Shown here in pieces: positions 8,685-18,064 of a stretch of 64,000 nt of DNA. The position numbers were made by a program, and so were the translations under genes. This DNA is from JAUIAS01 sp030425395. Its GTDB lineage: Bacteria; Pseudomonadota; Alphaproteobacteria; Rhodobacterales; Rhodobacteraceae. Within the stretch, counting starts at the first letter, position 1. Every line of letters begins with the position of its first letter. Where the stretch lies: positions 1,984,001 to 2,048,000 of the forward strand of contig CP121336.1 in NCBI GenBank assembly GCA_043553855.1. The letters are read 5' to 3'. The notes under the pieces were generated by a model, which was given only the letters and a program-made list of their open reading frames with translations, was not told the DNA's origin and did no database searches.

Positions 8685-9128
8685 ATGGAGAACCCTAATA
8701 CATATTCAACGGCACGGTCATTACCGATTGCGTTGCTTCGTGCGCGCGAACGTGTGATGGGGCCGATCCGCGCCCTTTTGTCCGATGTCGGGATCACGGA
8801 ACAGCAGTGGCGCGTGTTGCGCGTTCTGGATGAAAGCGGCCCGCAGGATCCAACCAGCATTGCCGAAAGCGCCTGCCTTTTGTTGCCCAGCCTGACACGC
8901 ATTCTTCAAAAGCTGGAAGAGAAAGATCTGATCGACCGAACACCTGACAAGGTGGATCGCCGCAGGCAGGTGATCAGCATTTCTGCTGGCGGGAGCGCGC
9001 TGATTGCCAAGAACCTTGGACACAGCATCGCCCTTCTTGACGGGCTGCGTGCGCAAATGGGCCCCGAGGATTACGACAGGCTTCTTGATCTTCTCAATGC
9101 ATTGAACAAAGTCGAGATTGACACCTGA
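8685..9128 (+). CDS. hpaR: HpaR, MarR-family repressor of the homoprotocatechuate operon
   Basis: Winged-helix MarR regulator. The central DNA-binding part reads ITEQQWRVLRVLDESGPQDP, then a recognition helix in LLLPSLTRILQKLEEKDLI and a wing in DRRRQVISIS. ATG 8685 gives 147 residues, matching HpaR length; a TTG at 8643 and an ATG at 8676 are alternative in-frame starts with no better ribosome-binding site. It is divergent from hpaF, the standard hpaR position in known clusters, and probably represses the operon until 4-hydroxyphenylacetate or homoprotocatechuate is present. Confidence 0.88.
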   Translation: MENPNTYSTARSLPIALLRARERVMGPIRALLSDVGITEQQWRVLRVLDESGPQDPTSIAESACLLLPSLTRILQKLEEKDLIDRTPDKVDRRRQVISISAGGSALIAKNLGHSIALLDGLRAQMGPEDYDRLLDLLNALNKVEIDT

Positions 9129-9210
9129 TCATTTGCGCCGGGTCATCCGCCCATCGTGCAGCGCGGCAATCTCACCTTGTACTGGAGCATACTGTGGCAT
9201 GTCCCGACGC

Positions 9211-10428
9211 CTATGACGGCGCACTTTCGGTCTTGCCGTCCTTGATCCACAGTTTTCTGGCCACAAGAACCCCCATGCCTGCCAGTGCCGCCAGCGCAAG
9301 CAGCGTTGGCACCGTTCCAAACCGTGTAAGTAGCCAGCCAGACAAGGGATAAGTGACAAGCCAGCACGCATGGCTCAGCGCAAATTGTGCTGCGAACAGC
9401 GCAGGACGATCCTCGGACCCCGCAGAGCGGCGCAGCAATCGGCCCGAAGGCGTGAGGATTGCGGCGTAACCGAAGCCGATCACCGCCCACGCCATGAGCA
9501 AGGGCCACCAACCCAGCCCCGACACTGCGACATACGCGGCCAACCCGGCCAACCCGCAAACTGCAATGACGGCCCCCGCGAACATGACAACACGGTCTCC
9601 CGCGACATCCAGCACGCGCGGAAGCGAAAATGCCGCCGTCATGGATCCCGCCCCATAAGCGAACATGGCCAAGGCCAGCGCGCTTTCATCAAGCTGCAAA
9701 TTCGCCCGGACAAGAACGACCGAATTGATCAAGACCATGGCCCCCGCTGCAGCCGCCGCAAAGTTGAGCGCCAAGAGGCCGCGAAGGCGCGGCGTGCCAA
9801 GGTAAATCCTGATACCGCGCGTGGTTCTGTCATAGACCCCGCGCCTTTCGGACGGCACCGACGTTGGCAGGGCGACGAACACAACCAGCAAAGCAGACAA
9901 CATAAAACCCAGTGCGGTTCCGAAAAATAATGTTGAGTACTCGATCCAGAGCAGGAGCAACGCGGCCAAGGTCGGGCTGATGATGTTATCAAGGTCATAA
10001 GCCAGCCGCGACAGCGAAAGAGCCCGCGTATAGTGCGCCTCTTTTGGCAGCACATCAGGTATGGTTGCCTGAAACGTCGGAGTGAACGCCGCAGAGGCGG
10101 ACTGCAACACAAAGATCAGCACATAGACCTGCCAGACGTCTGTTACAAAAGGCAGGCAGGCCACCGTAGCTGCCCGCACCAGATCAAGCGACACCAGCAG
10201 GGCGCGACGCGGAAAGTAACCGGCAAAAGCCCCCGCGAGTGGGCCAATGACGACATAGGCGATCATCTTGATGGTAAACACCGTGCCCAACACCAGAGCC
10301 GCATCACCGCCCGCCAGATCATAGGCAAGCAACCCAAGCGCAACGGTGGCCAGCCCCGTCCCCAAAAGCGCCACAAGCTGCGCCAGAAACAGGTGGCGAT
10401 ATGTCCGGTTGCTCAGGACTTCCAACAT
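9211..10428 (-). CDS. MFS transporter, drug-efflux/EntS-like type
   Basis: 405-residue membrane protein with about twelve hydrophobic segments, starting MLEVLSNRTYRHLFLAQLVALLG. This N-terminal pattern (xNRxYRxLFxAQxxSxxG) is typical of the EntS/enterobactin-exporter-like MFS group. The loop after helix 2 is degenerate (GAFAGYFPRR). It is convergent with hpaR and separated from it by about 80 bp, so it is not obviously part of the aromatic pathway. Substrate unknown; efflux is the usual activity of this group. Confidence 0.8.
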   Translation of the reverse strand: MLEVLSNRTYRHLFLAQLVALLGTGLATVALGLLAYDLAGGDAALVLGTVFTIKMIAYVVIGPLAGAFAGYFPRRALLVSLDLVRAATVACLPFVTDVWQVYVLIFVLQSASAAFTPTFQATIPDVLPKEAHYTRALSLSRLAYDLDNIISPTLAALLLLWIEYSTLFFGTALGFMLSALLVVFVALPTSVPSERRGVYDRTTRGIRIYLGTPRLRGLLALNFAAAAAGAMVLINSVVLVRANLQLDESALALAMFAYGAGSMTAAFSLPRVLDVAGDRVVMFAGAVIAVCGLAGLAAYVAVSGLGWWPLLMAWAVIGFGYAAILTPSGRLLRRSAGSEDRPALFAAQFALSHACWLVTYPLSGWLLTRFGTVPTLLALAALAGMGVLVARKLWIKDGKTESAPS

Positions 10429-10824
10429 CGGCGCGGCTCTTTCCGGGGCGGGGACAAAGGATGTTTACGCTAGATTTCATCCATTGTGACCGCAAGCCTT
10501 GGCGCGCGCCGCTTGCTCCACCTCTTAGGGGCCGACATTGGCAGCACTACTGCGCGTGTGCGCAAATTGTGCGGATGCGGTTGGAAACCACATTGGCGGC
10601 TTTGATCTCGTTGCCGGATTTGTAGGTCATCGTGGTCACCATGCGCTTTTCTCTGCGTCCCACTTGCGGGGAAAGCGAGACATTCGGCAATCGGTGGTCG
10701 ACCCAATCTCCGCCCAATCACAAAGAATGCTGATGGGATGATTTGTGCGCGATATCTGTCGCACGCCCCTGCCGAAGTCGCGTGTCGGGCTATCTGTGGT
10801 GATAACAGGAACAGGAACCGCGGA
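10429..10824. other. Intergenic region without recognised gene
   Basis: About 400 bp between the divergent MFS and UbiB-like genes. On the minus strand a short frame from roughly 10685 to 10545 (ending RIRTICAHAQ, possible TTG start) has protein-like composition, but it has no visible Shine-Dalgarno sequence and I do not recognise it. Otherwise I see only the promoter region for the two flanking genes. Confidence 0.4.
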
Positions 10825-12186
10825 ATGCAGCGCGACAGCAAGGACAATGGAGTAGCGGTGCCAACCGGTCGCATCAGCCGGCTCCTTAGGTTTGGAGGGA
10901 TTGCTTCAGGCATTGCGGGGAGTGTCGCCGCAGGGGGGCTGCGCACTTTGGCGAGTGGTCAGCGCCCGGACTTGGGGCAGTTGATGCTTACACCGGAAAA
11001 CACGGTTAGGTTGACAGAGGGTCTGTCGCATCTGCGAGGGGCAGCCCTGAAGTTGGGTCAGATGTTATCGATGGATACCGGCGTGGTGTTGCCGGACGAG
11101 TTGACAACCATCCTAGGCCGCATGCGGGATGACGCCCGCCACATGCCGCCGAGACAGCTTCGAACCGTGCTGGACGCCGAATGGGGGAAGGGCTGGTATG
11201 GTCGTTTTGCCCGTTTCGATGTGCGCCCCTTTGCCGCTGCCTCAATCGGTCAAGTTCACCGTGCCGAAACGCATGACGGAAAAGAACTTGCAATCAAGGT
11301 GCAATACCCCGGTATTCGGGCGAGCATTGACAGCGACGTTGACAATATTGGCGCACTGCTTCGTTTGCCTGGGGTGGTGCCGCGCGATATGGACCTCGCC
11401 CCCTTGTTGAACGAGGCCAAGCGCCAACTGCACGCAGAGGCTGATTATATCTCCGAGGCGGGGCATCTGGCGCGGTTTGGCTCTTTGCTCGAAGGGTCAA
11501 ATATATTTGCAATTCCATCTCTGTACGAAGAGTTCTGCACGCCGCAGGTGCTGGCTATGGAATACATGGACAGTGTCCCGCTCGAAAGTCTGGTGGATGC
11601 GTCACAATCAGAGCGGGATCGTATCTGTGCGGCCCTCATCGACCTTGTGCTGCGCGAACTGTTCGTTTTTGGGGCAATGCAGACAGATCCCAATCTTGCC
11701 AACTACCGTTATGATCCTGAAAACGGACGGGTGGTTCTCTTGGATTTTGGGGCGGTTCAAACAATTTCTCCTAAACGTGCTGCCGACTTCCGCAACCTCG
11801 CATGGGTGGCGCTCAACGGGCGCGGAACCGATACACATGAAGCCATGCTTCGCATCGGCTATTTCGACAGCAAGACCGCGTCTCACCACAAAGACCAGAT
11901 CCAGGCGATGTTTCATGCCGCAATGGAGCCGTTAAGGCAAAATGGCATCTTCGATTTTGCGGCAAGTGATCTGTTGGAGAGATTGCGCGATATGGGCCTT
12001 GCTATCGGAAACGAGCGGGATCTCTCGCATGTGCCACCCGCCGCGACCCTGTTTCTACACCGAAAGATCGGCGGCATGTATCTGATGGCTGCGAAACTTC
12101 GGACTCGCCTGGCGCTTCGGCCAATGGTCGAGGCTTATTGTGATGACACGGTCAACGCTGTGCGCGATGGGATCGCCGACGCGTAA
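10825..12186 (+). CDS. UbiB/ABC1/AarF-family atypical kinase
   Basis: Protein-kinase-like protein of the ABC1/UbiB (AarF) family, 453 residues from ATG 10825, which is preceded by AGGAACCGCGGA. An upstream in-frame ATG at 10738 has no comparable signal. Family-specific motifs are clear: the KxGQ-like ALKLGQMLSMD, the alanine-rich nucleotide loop AAASIGQVHRA, AIKVQYPG with the conserved lysine, and the metal-binding VVLLDFGAVQ. Such proteins support ubiquinone biosynthesis or lipid quinone handling, while some paralogues have other roles. There is no C-terminal transmembrane pair as in E. coli UbiB, so it is better called ABC1-family than UbiB proper. Confidence 0.83.
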   Translation: MQRDSKDNGVAVPTGRISRLLRFGGIASGIAGSVAAGGLRTLASGQRPDLGQLMLTPENTVRLTEGLSHLRGAALKLGQMLSMDTGVVLPDELTTILGRMRDDARHMPPRQLRTVLDAEWGKGWYGRFARFDVRPFAAASIGQVHRAETHDGKELAIKVQYPGIRASIDSDVDNIGALLRLPGVVPRDMDLAPLLNEAKRQLHAEADYISEAGHLARFGSLLEGSNIFAIPSLYEEFCTPQVLAMEYMDSVPLESLVDASQSERDRICAALIDLVLRELFVFGAMQTDPNLANYRYDPENGRVVLLDFGAVQTISPKRAADFRNLAWVALNGRGTDTHEAMLRIGYFDSKTASHHKDQIQAMFHAAMEPLRQNGIFDFAASDLLERLRDMGLAIGNERDLSHVPPAATLFLHRKIGGMYLMAAKLRTRLALRPMVEAYCDDTVNAVRDGIADA

Positions 12187-12628
12187 GGGGTGACTACTTT
12201 AAACCATTCACGCGTTTGGCCCCATATTGGGGTGACCTCAAAGGTTCCCAAATCGCAGTCGATACCTGCCGTGGGAATACGGAATGGAGAACATGCGCTG
12301 CATGGACTGTCCGGCGGCAGATGACGCCTCTGAATGTCGCAGTCAAACATACCTTGGCAACACGAAGGATCACCCATGCTCCGATCGTTACCCTGCCCGT
12401 AACAAGAGCAGCAGCAAGAAACAGGAACGGTTTCTACACCTGGGCGGCCCGGATTAAGAGGTTGGCTCGCGGTCAGCAATCACCGTGATCATGTCGAGGC
12501 ATCTAAAGCTGCGGCTGCAAGCGCCAGATTCGATCCCAGACCACCCGGATTTACCCTTTACGATCTAACGATGTGCTTACCGTTACAGTAAGCGCATTCG
12601 CAGGGGACATCTAAATCATTGAAAATAT
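12187..12628. other. Intergenic region without recognised gene
   Basis: About 440 bp between the ABC1-kinase gene and tRNA-Pro. Short frames on both strands have arginine-rich, shadow-like composition and no ribosome-binding site. One inverted repeat, GCTTAC-N7-GTAAGC at 12575-12593, could form a hairpin but is not followed by a T run. Confidence 0.4.
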
Positions 12629-12705
12629 TGGTCGGAGTGAGAGGATTCGAACCTCCGGCCCCTGCCTCCCGAAGACAGTGCTCTACCAGGCTGAGCTACA
12701 CTCCG
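12629..12705 (-). tRNA. tRNA-Pro(CGG)
   Basis: 77-nt cloverleaf on the minus strand with acceptor stem CGGAGTG/CACTCCG, D-arm TAGCTCAGCCTGGTAGAGCA, anticodon loop TTCGGGA (anticodon CGG, reads CCG) and T-arm GGTTCGAATCC. The 3' CCA is encoded. Confidence 0.95.
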
Positions 12706-12795
12706 AACCGTGCGCGCGGGATAGCCGAGGACGGCGGCCTTGGCAATCCCTCAATTCGCCTTCTGCAAGAGGCCCTTGCAGGGCAGTCTTGAGGT

Positions 12796-12823
12796 CCGGT
12801 GCCCAACGTTTGCCGGGCACCGG
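12796..12823. terminator. Hairpin just past leuB, possible terminator
   Basis: A 9-bp perfect stem, CCGGTGCCC and GGGCACCGG with a 10-nt loop, lies 9-36 bp beyond the leuB stop codon. No T run follows on either strand, so it may be a transcript-stabilising or Rho-assisted structure rather than a simple intrinsic terminator. Confidence 0.45.
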
Positions 12824-12831
12824 CAGGATCG

Positions 12832-13938
12832 TCAGAGGCTGGCGTCCAGCTTGGCAAGAATGGCGTCACCCATTTCAGTGGTGCTGACCGGAGTCGCACC
12901 TTCTTCTCCCAAAAGGTCCGCCGTGCGCACGCCATCGGCCAGAACCGCTTCGACCGCGCGTTCAACCCGGTCGGCGTCCTCTCCTGCATCAAAGGAATAC
13001 CGAAGGGCCATTGCAAAGCTGAGGATGCAGGCAATCGGATTTGCCTTGCCTTCTCCCGCGATGTCGGGGGCCGATCCGTGCACCGGTTCATAAAGTGCCT
13101 TGGGGCGACCGTTTGCCATGGGTGCCCCGAGAGACGCGGACGGCAACATGCCGAGGCTTCCAGTCAGCATCGCGGCGGCGTCTGAAAGAAGGTCGCCAAA
13201 GAGGTTGTCAGTGACGATGACGTCGAATTGCTTGGGCCAGCGGCACAGCTGCATCGCGCCAGCGTCGGCGTACATGTGCGACAGTTCGACTTCCGGGTAG
13301 TCCTTGGCCACCTCGGTCACAACCTCGCGCCACAGAACGCCGGACTCCATGACGTTGGCCTTTTCCATCGAACACAGCTTTTTACCGCGGCGCATCGCCA
13401 GTTCGAACGCCGACCGAGCAACGCGATCAATCTCGCTTTCGGTATAGCGCTGGGTGTTGATACCGACCCGTTCATTGCCTTCTTCGATGATGCCGCGCGG
13501 CTCGCCGAAATAGATGCCCGAGGTAAGTTCGCGCACGATCATGATATCCAGACCGGCCACCACGTCTTTCTTGAGAGATGAGAAATCAGCCAGCGCGTCA
13601 AAGCACTGCGCCGGGCGCAGGTTGGCGAACAGGTCCATTTCCTTGCGCAGGCGCAGCAGGCCGCGTTCGGGCTTTACGCTGAAATCCAGAACGTCGTATT
13701 TCGGGCCACCCACGGCTCCCAAAAGAACCGCATCGACCTCCTGGGCCTTGGCCATCGTGTCGTCATGCAGCGGAGTGCCATGCGCATCGTAGGCCGATCC
13801 GCCAACAAGATCTTCGCTGACGTCGAAAACAAGTCCGCGCTTTTCACCGAACCAGTCGATGATGCGCTTTACCTCGGTCATGACTTCGGGACCGATCCCG
13901 TCACCGGGCAGTATCAACAGTGAAGGGTTCGTCATCAT
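12832..13938 (-). CDS. leuB: 3-isopropylmalate dehydrogenase LeuB
   Basis: NAD-dependent beta-decarboxylating dehydrogenase of leucine biosynthesis, 368 residues. It starts MMTNPSLLILPGDGIGPEV (nucleotide-site glycines) and has RELTSGIYFGEPRG, the substrate-binding KANVMESGVLWREVV, the metal-binding MYADAGAMQL/VTDNLFGDLLSDAAAML and the HGSAPDIAGEGKANP signature. It oxidises 3-isopropylmalate to 2-oxoisocaproate after decarboxylation. leuC and leuD are on the same strand 4-8 kb upstream, separated by several unrelated genes. Confidence 0.96.
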   Translation of the reverse strand: MMTNPSLLILPGDGIGPEVMTEVKRIIDWFGEKRGLVFDVSEDLVGGSAYDAHGTPLHDDTMAKAQEVDAVLLGAVGGPKYDVLDFSVKPERGLLRLRKEMDLFANLRPAQCFDALADFSSLKKDVVAGLDIMIVRELTSGIYFGEPRGIIEEGNERVGINTQRYTESEIDRVARSAFELAMRRGKKLCSMEKANVMESGVLWREVVTEVAKDYPEVELSHMYADAGAMQLCRWPKQFDVIVTDNLFGDLLSDAAAMLTGSLGMLPSASLGAPMANGRPKALYEPVHGSAPDIAGEGKANPIACILSFAMALRYSFDAGEDADRVERAVEAVLADGVRTADLLGEEGATPVSTTEMGDAILAKLDASL

Positions 13939-14008
13939 GGCCTCCTTGAATATGACGGATGGGGCCTAGCGCGGACAGGACACGGGGTCAATACGCCTGC
14001 GGCCCTCT

Positions 14009-14917
14009 TCAGGCTGTGCTAAGGATCAGTTGCCGCTGCAGTCCCGCTTCGATGGCGCACCAGACACGATCAATCCGGGGGACATGCCGCAGGCGTTCGT
14101 GCACTGCCAGCCAGACCGGCAATTGGGGAATGTCGAACGGAAACGGGATTTCGACGATGTCGTGCTGGCGCAGGCAGGGAATGCGGGGCGCAAACCCAAT
14201 CCCGCACCCGGCCTGAACCAAGGCCCAATAGGCGGCCTGATTGTCTGTGCGAACGGTGAACATGTCGGGCGTCATGGCGATGCCATGCTCGGCCATCAGG
14301 CGCAGCATCCTGTCGTCGCGGTCATAGCCTACGATATCGTGCTCGCCGTAATCGTCGAACCGTTTGGGAAAGCCTTTGCGTGCGATATAGTCCCGCGTCG
14401 CGTATTGCGCGATATCCATATCGCAGATGTGTCGCCGGATCAGTTCAAGCTGAGTAGGGGGATACATGCGCACGGCGATATCTGCCTCGCGAAACAGCAG
14501 GTTTTCGCTATCGTCTGAGGGGATCAGCACAACATCAATTCCGGGTTCGTCACGGCGCAGGTCCGCGATGATTGTCGGCATTACATAGTGCGACATGAAC
14601 ACGCTGGCAGTGATGCGAACCGTGCCGGACACATCGCCCGTCAGCCCTTGGGCCGCGATGCCAAAACGATGCGCTGCGGCTGCGATATCGGCGGCCAGCG
14701 GGATCAGCCGCGTGCCTTCTGCCGTGGGGGCCAGTCCGCGCGGGTGCCGTTGAAACAGCGACACCCCGAGTTCCTGTTCAAGCAGCCGGATGTGGCGGCC
14801 AACCGTTGGTTGGCTCAAGCCCAGTTCGGCCGCCGCCCCGGAAAGCGATCCTTCCCGGGCGACAGCAAGGAAACTGTGGGTGAATTCAAGAGAGGGCAGG
14901 GGGCTGTTCTTATCCAT
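14009..14917 (-). CDS. LysR-family transcriptional regulator
   Basis: LysR-type regulator, 302 residues from ATG 14917. The N-terminal winged helix reads LEFTHSFLAVAREGSLSGAAAELGLSQPTVGRHIRLLEQELGVSLFQR, with the effector-binding domain following. An ATG 21 bp upstream (14938) is in frame but lies inside a palindrome that looks like the regulator's own binding site, so the inner start is preferred. It is divergent from the epimerase-like gene at 15010, the usual LysR-target layout, so that gene is its first candidate target. The inducer is unknown. Confidence 0.88.
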   Translation of the reverse strand: MDKNSPLPSLEFTHSFLAVAREGSLSGAAAELGLSQPTVGRHIRLLEQELGVSLFQRHPRGLAPTAEGTRLIPLAADIAAAAHRFGIAAQGLTGDVSGTVRITASVFMSHYVMPTIIADLRRDEPGIDVVLIPSDDSENLLFREADIAVRMYPPTQLELIRRHICDMDIAQYATRDYIARKGFPKRFDDYGEHDIVGYDRDDRMLRLMAEHGIAMTPDMFTVRTDNQAAYWALVQAGCGIGFAPRIPCLRQHDIVEIPFPFDIPQLPVWLAVHERLRHVPRIDRVWCAIEAGLQRQLILSTA

Positions 14918-14925
14918 GCGAAAAT

Positions 14926-14940
14926 GTATGCCAAACATAC
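14926..14940. promoter_or_regulatory. LysR-type binding site (T-N11-A)
   Basis: GTATGTTTGGCATAC (read on the minus strand) is an inverted repeat, GTATG-N5-CATAC, with the T-N11-A core expected for LysR regulators. It lies between the divergent regulator and epimerase genes, a few bases upstream of the preferred LysR start. Confidence 0.5.
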
Positions 14941-15009
14941 AAAGCTATGCAATATATTATATCACCCCGTCCACGTATCTTTCACTGGAAAAGAGTGAAA
15001 GGGCACAAA

Positions 15010-15975
15010 ATGAAGACAGCGTTGGTTCTTGGAGCAAGTGGTCGGTTTGGCCGGAACATGGCAATCGCGCTCAGGGCGCGGGGATGGGCGGTGCGGAATT
15101 TTCGGCGTGGCGATGACAGGCTCGAAGATGCCGCGCGCGGTGTTGCGTTGATCGTAAACGCGTGGAACCCGCCTTACCCGCGATGGGAGTCCGAAGTGCC
15201 ACAATTGCACGCAGACGTGCGTCGCATCGCGCGGGCCACGGGGGCGACGGTTCTGATCCCGGGCAACGTCTATGGCTTTGGTCAGCAACCCCAGATGCCA
15301 TGGCGTGAAGGCACCTCGCAGTTAGCCACCGGCAGCCTCGGGCGCATCCGGCTTGAAATGGAACGCGCCTATGAGCGCGACGGCGTCCGAACGATCATCC
15401 TGCGGGCGGGCGATTTCATAGATACCGAGATGTCGGACAACTGGCTGGATCGGGTCATTCTGTCCAAGCTGGCCAAGGGGCGCGTCATCTGGCCCGGCGA
15501 TCCTGATGTGCCCCATGCATGGGCCTACTTGCCCGACATGGCCCGCGCGGCGGTTGATCTGGTCGAGAATTCCGCCAATCTCGATACGTTCTCAACCGTG
15601 CATTTTCCGGGCTATACCCTGAGCGGTCGGGAGATCGGGGACTTGGCCGGGGCGGCTCTTGGCACATCGATCGAAGTGCGGCGCATGACATGGTGGCCTT
15701 TGCAGATTGCCCGCCCGGTTTGGCCAATGGCCCGTTACCTTTTGCAGATGCGGTATCTGTGGTCGTTGCCTCATGCGCTGGCGTCGGATCGGTTTGACAA
15801 CTTGCTGCCCGGATTTCAGTCGACGCCGCCAGAGGTTGCCATCGCGGCGGCGGTTGCGGCAATTGAGGGCAAGGCGATGTCGGCCCAAACCAGACCGTGG
15901 CGGCCCGCGTCTGGGCTGGATGGCCAAACGATACCGGCGTCGGTCACGATCAGGCTCGATGAGGGCAAGACGTAA
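15010..15975 (+). CDS. NAD(P)-dependent epimerase/NmrA-like protein
   Basis: Rossmann-fold protein of the NAD-dependent epimerase/dehydratase (atypical SDR) group, 321 residues. The nucleotide-binding loop is LVLGASGRFGRNMA at the N-terminus; VLIPGNVYGFG follows at mid-length. ATG 15010 is chosen because GAAAGGG sits just upstream and the Rossmann strand starts directly after it. It is divergent from the LysR gene and its 3' end overlaps the convergent endonuclease/exonuclease/phosphatase gene by about 160 bp. Substrate unknown; the family includes sugar-nucleotide and small-ketone reductases. Confidence 0.78.
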   Translation: MKTALVLGASGRFGRNMAIALRARGWAVRNFRRGDDRLEDAARGVALIVNAWNPPYPRWESEVPQLHADVRRIARATGATVLIPGNVYGFGQQPQMPWREGTSQLATGSLGRIRLEMERAYERDGVRTIILRAGDFIDTEMSDNWLDRVILSKLAKGRVIWPGDPDVPHAWAYLPDMARAAVDLVENSANLDTFSTVHFPGYTLSGREIGDLAGAALGTSIEVRRMTWWPLQIARPVWPMARYLLQMRYLWSLPHALASDRFDNLLPGFQSTPPEVAIAAAVAAIEGKAMSAQTRPWRPASGLDGQTIPASVTIRLDEGKT

Positions 15976-16911
15976 TCCACACGTTGGCAGGGGCGTGACC
16001 GTGTCCCAATCCACGGTCGCGCGCCCCTTTGCGCCTTTGGGGGCGGGATCAATCAGGCGCGGGTCGGAGAGCAGGGCCGCAAGGGCGGCGCGGTTCCCCA
16101 CGCCAAGATCTGGGTCCATGTTTGCAACCCCAAGGATCGCAAAGCCCGCAAACGGCTCGATCCCAAGTCTGCCGTCCAGATAGTGCTGCCAAAATGAAAT
16201 TTCATCGGCATTGCGCAGCCCGTTGCGGTCTTCGGGCCCGTCAAAGACTGGGGGTGTGGCGTGAAATGCCAGTATATCCAGTCGCCCCGCTGGCGTTGCG
16301 ATGGGGGCAATCCAGTGCCCTGTTGTTGACAGTCGTTGCGACGCGCGTGCTTGCCGGGATGGAAAGGGCGTGCCATCTGCATGAACAGGCAGCCGCGCGT
16401 CGGGCAGATGCGACCAGATCATCGCCGTGAAATCATGCGCGCTATCTGTCATTATCGGAAATCGGGACAACAGGGCCATTGCCCCCTGACCTCGAAAATC
16501 GCCATATCCCTGATCGTCGTCAGGCAGGGAAATGCGGCCATCGCCGTCAAGGTCAATCTCAGCGAACATTCCCCGGTTAGAGGGCGGAGCAAAGAAAAAG
16601 GGATAGAGCAATCCGGCATCGCTCAACCTGTCGCGCAACGCGGTCAGGGCGTGCGCCTCAGCGTCATGGTCGATGCCTTGCAACAGCAAAACATCCGCAT
16701 CCGCCAGCACGATCGTGGCAAGAGCTGCGTCGATGTCCGGGGCTTGGCCCCGGGTGATGTCGCGCAGCAGCAAACCCGGCCCGTCGCGGTCCAGTTCGGT
16801 GTGAAAGGTGGCAATGCGGATGGTGTCGGTGGTGGCGGCCTTTTCGGTGCCCGTTGCGGTCGCTGGCAAAGCCCAGAACAGCAGAACCGCACAAGCCGCC
16901 GCGCGGATCAT
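15816..16911 (-). pseudogene. Endonuclease/exonuclease/phosphatase family protein, frameshifted
   Basis: The N-terminal part (from ATG 16911) starts with a signal peptide, MIRAAACAVLLFWALPATA, and continues as a typical EEP-family protein with IRIATFHTELDRDGPGLLL, DADVLLLQGIDHD and DIDAALATI. Past VDWDTVTPLP near 15990 this frame turns arginine-rich. The expected family ending (RVDYVLPSSSLIVTDAG, then GLVWADIAL) continues in the neighbouring frame and stops at 15816. One missing or extra base near 15985-15995 therefore splits the gene. Its start overlaps the stop of the membrane-protein gene upstream (ATGA). A sequencing error would restore an intact secreted phosphoesterase-like protein of about 365 residues. 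Confidence 0.75.
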
Positions 16912-17750
16912 GCCGTTTGAACCGTTTCCTCAAGGGCTTCGGCATAGGTGCGGCGCCGTTTGGTTTCTATCATTCCTGCGATGCGCCCCAGCGCGATACC
17001 TCGCATGATCATGCTGGCAGGCAGAAGGGACCATGCCGTCATGGTCCAGATCAGGGTCAGTGGATTGCGCAGCAGATAGGGGTCGATTACCTCGGACAGG
17101 TGGCGGACAACCACCGGGATACAGAAGGGCAACAGGATACCCAAAACGATATTGATCCGCCCGTCGCGGGTCATCCGGGCAACCACGTCACCACCGGCTG
17201 TCGGGTCGAACAGTGGCAGATTGGTCCAGACGTTGAAGGCCGATTGATCGACGTTCGGCCAGCGCGCGCCCCGCACCGATGCCAGAAAGATCAGCACTGC
17301 GATCATGCAGATGACATAGGCCATACCGGCCGCGCCCCGGACTGAGTTGTAAAAGGCGACATCGGCGTCAGGGGGCAGCATTAGAACGATCAGGCGCACC
17401 GGAGAAAACGGAAAATCCAGAACCTGACCAACAAGAAGACCGATGTGGGACACGAATACTGTCAGGTTCGACGGGCTGAAATCGTGCCGCGCCAGAAGCG
17501 TCAGGGTAAAGATGGAAAATGCCACAGCAGCAAAGCGCAACCGGTTGATCGGTGGTGCGTCACGAAATTCGATAATGCTGGGATAGTGCGAGTTGTATTC
17601 GATAAAGGTCAAGGATGCTGCGACGATGCCCAGAAATACAATCAACTCAGGGGGAAAGCTACTCTGCGAATGCAGAGCCAGCGCCGGCACGATGGCCAGC
17701 AAACAAACGAGAAACGCGCGAAATAGCGCGCCTGAGATACATCCAAGCAC
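16908..17750 (-). CDS. Polytopic membrane protein of unknown function
   Basis: 280-residue protein with about six hydrophobic segments (for example FRAFLVCLLAIVPALAL, LIVFLGIVAASLTFI, INIVLGILLPFCIPVVV). GTG 17750 is chosen as start because AAGGAA lies 6 bp upstream; the frame extends to an ATG at 17888 but those extra 46 residues are polar, lack a ribosome-binding site and look non-coding. The stop overlaps the start of the EEP gene, so the two are co-translated. I recognise no named family; the late loop with KRRRTYAEALEE is cytoplasmic-like. Confidence 0.65.
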   Translation of the reverse strand: MLGCISGALFRAFLVCLLAIVPALALHSQSSFPPELIVFLGIVAASLTFIEYNSHYPSIIEFRDAPPINRLRFAAVAFSIFTLTLLARHDFSPSNLTVFVSHIGLLVGQVLDFPFSPVRLIVLMLPPDADVAFYNSVRGAAGMAYVICMIAVLIFLASVRGARWPNVDQSAFNVWTNLPLFDPTAGGDVVARMTRDGRINIVLGILLPFCIPVVVRHLSEVIDPYLLRNPLTLIWTMTAWSLLPASMIMRGIALGRIAGMIETKRRRTYAEALEETVQTA

Positions 17751-18064
17751 TGTTTGTTCCTTCAACCTGGACTGACGTGATACGTGCCACGCCGTTGTTC
17801 CAACTTGATGCCGCGTTCGGCGGTCTGCCTCAATCTTGACACAATCTTGCCCAGATTGAGGCTGCGGCTCAAGCGACGAGTTCAGCAAACCGCTGATTTA
17901 TGGCGAAATCTTGGAAAAACTGGTGCGACTTTGCATCAAGGCACCGTGCTGGATCTGTGCAATCGCAGATATTGTGGCCGCCAATAGTCCAACCACAAGA
18001 GGGCGCTCGGCCCGAAATGGGCAGGCCACCCGGTTTAGCGGGGCAGCCTGCCTGTTTTATCGGG
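17751..18064. other. Intergenic region without recognised gene
   Basis: About 310 bp between leuD and the membrane-protein gene. No frame with a ribosome-binding site and no RNA gene is visible; it presumably holds the leuD terminator and the promoter of the membrane-protein/EEP pair. Confidence 0.4.

Noticed and set aside
10545..10685. Small minus-strand frame ending RIRTICAHAQ
   Set aside because: Composition is protein-like, but there is no ribosome-binding site, only a TTG start, and no recognised relative, so it is only mentioned within the intergenic entry.
12216..12488. 90-codon frame between the ABC1-kinase gene and tRNA-Pro
   Set aside because: No ribosome-binding site, no family resemblance, and an equally open frame on the other strand.
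15592..15815. Continuation of the long 439-codon frame of the EEP gene
   Set aside because: Past the frameshift the residues are Arg/Pro-rich and antisense to the epimerase; the true C-terminus is in the neighbouring frame.
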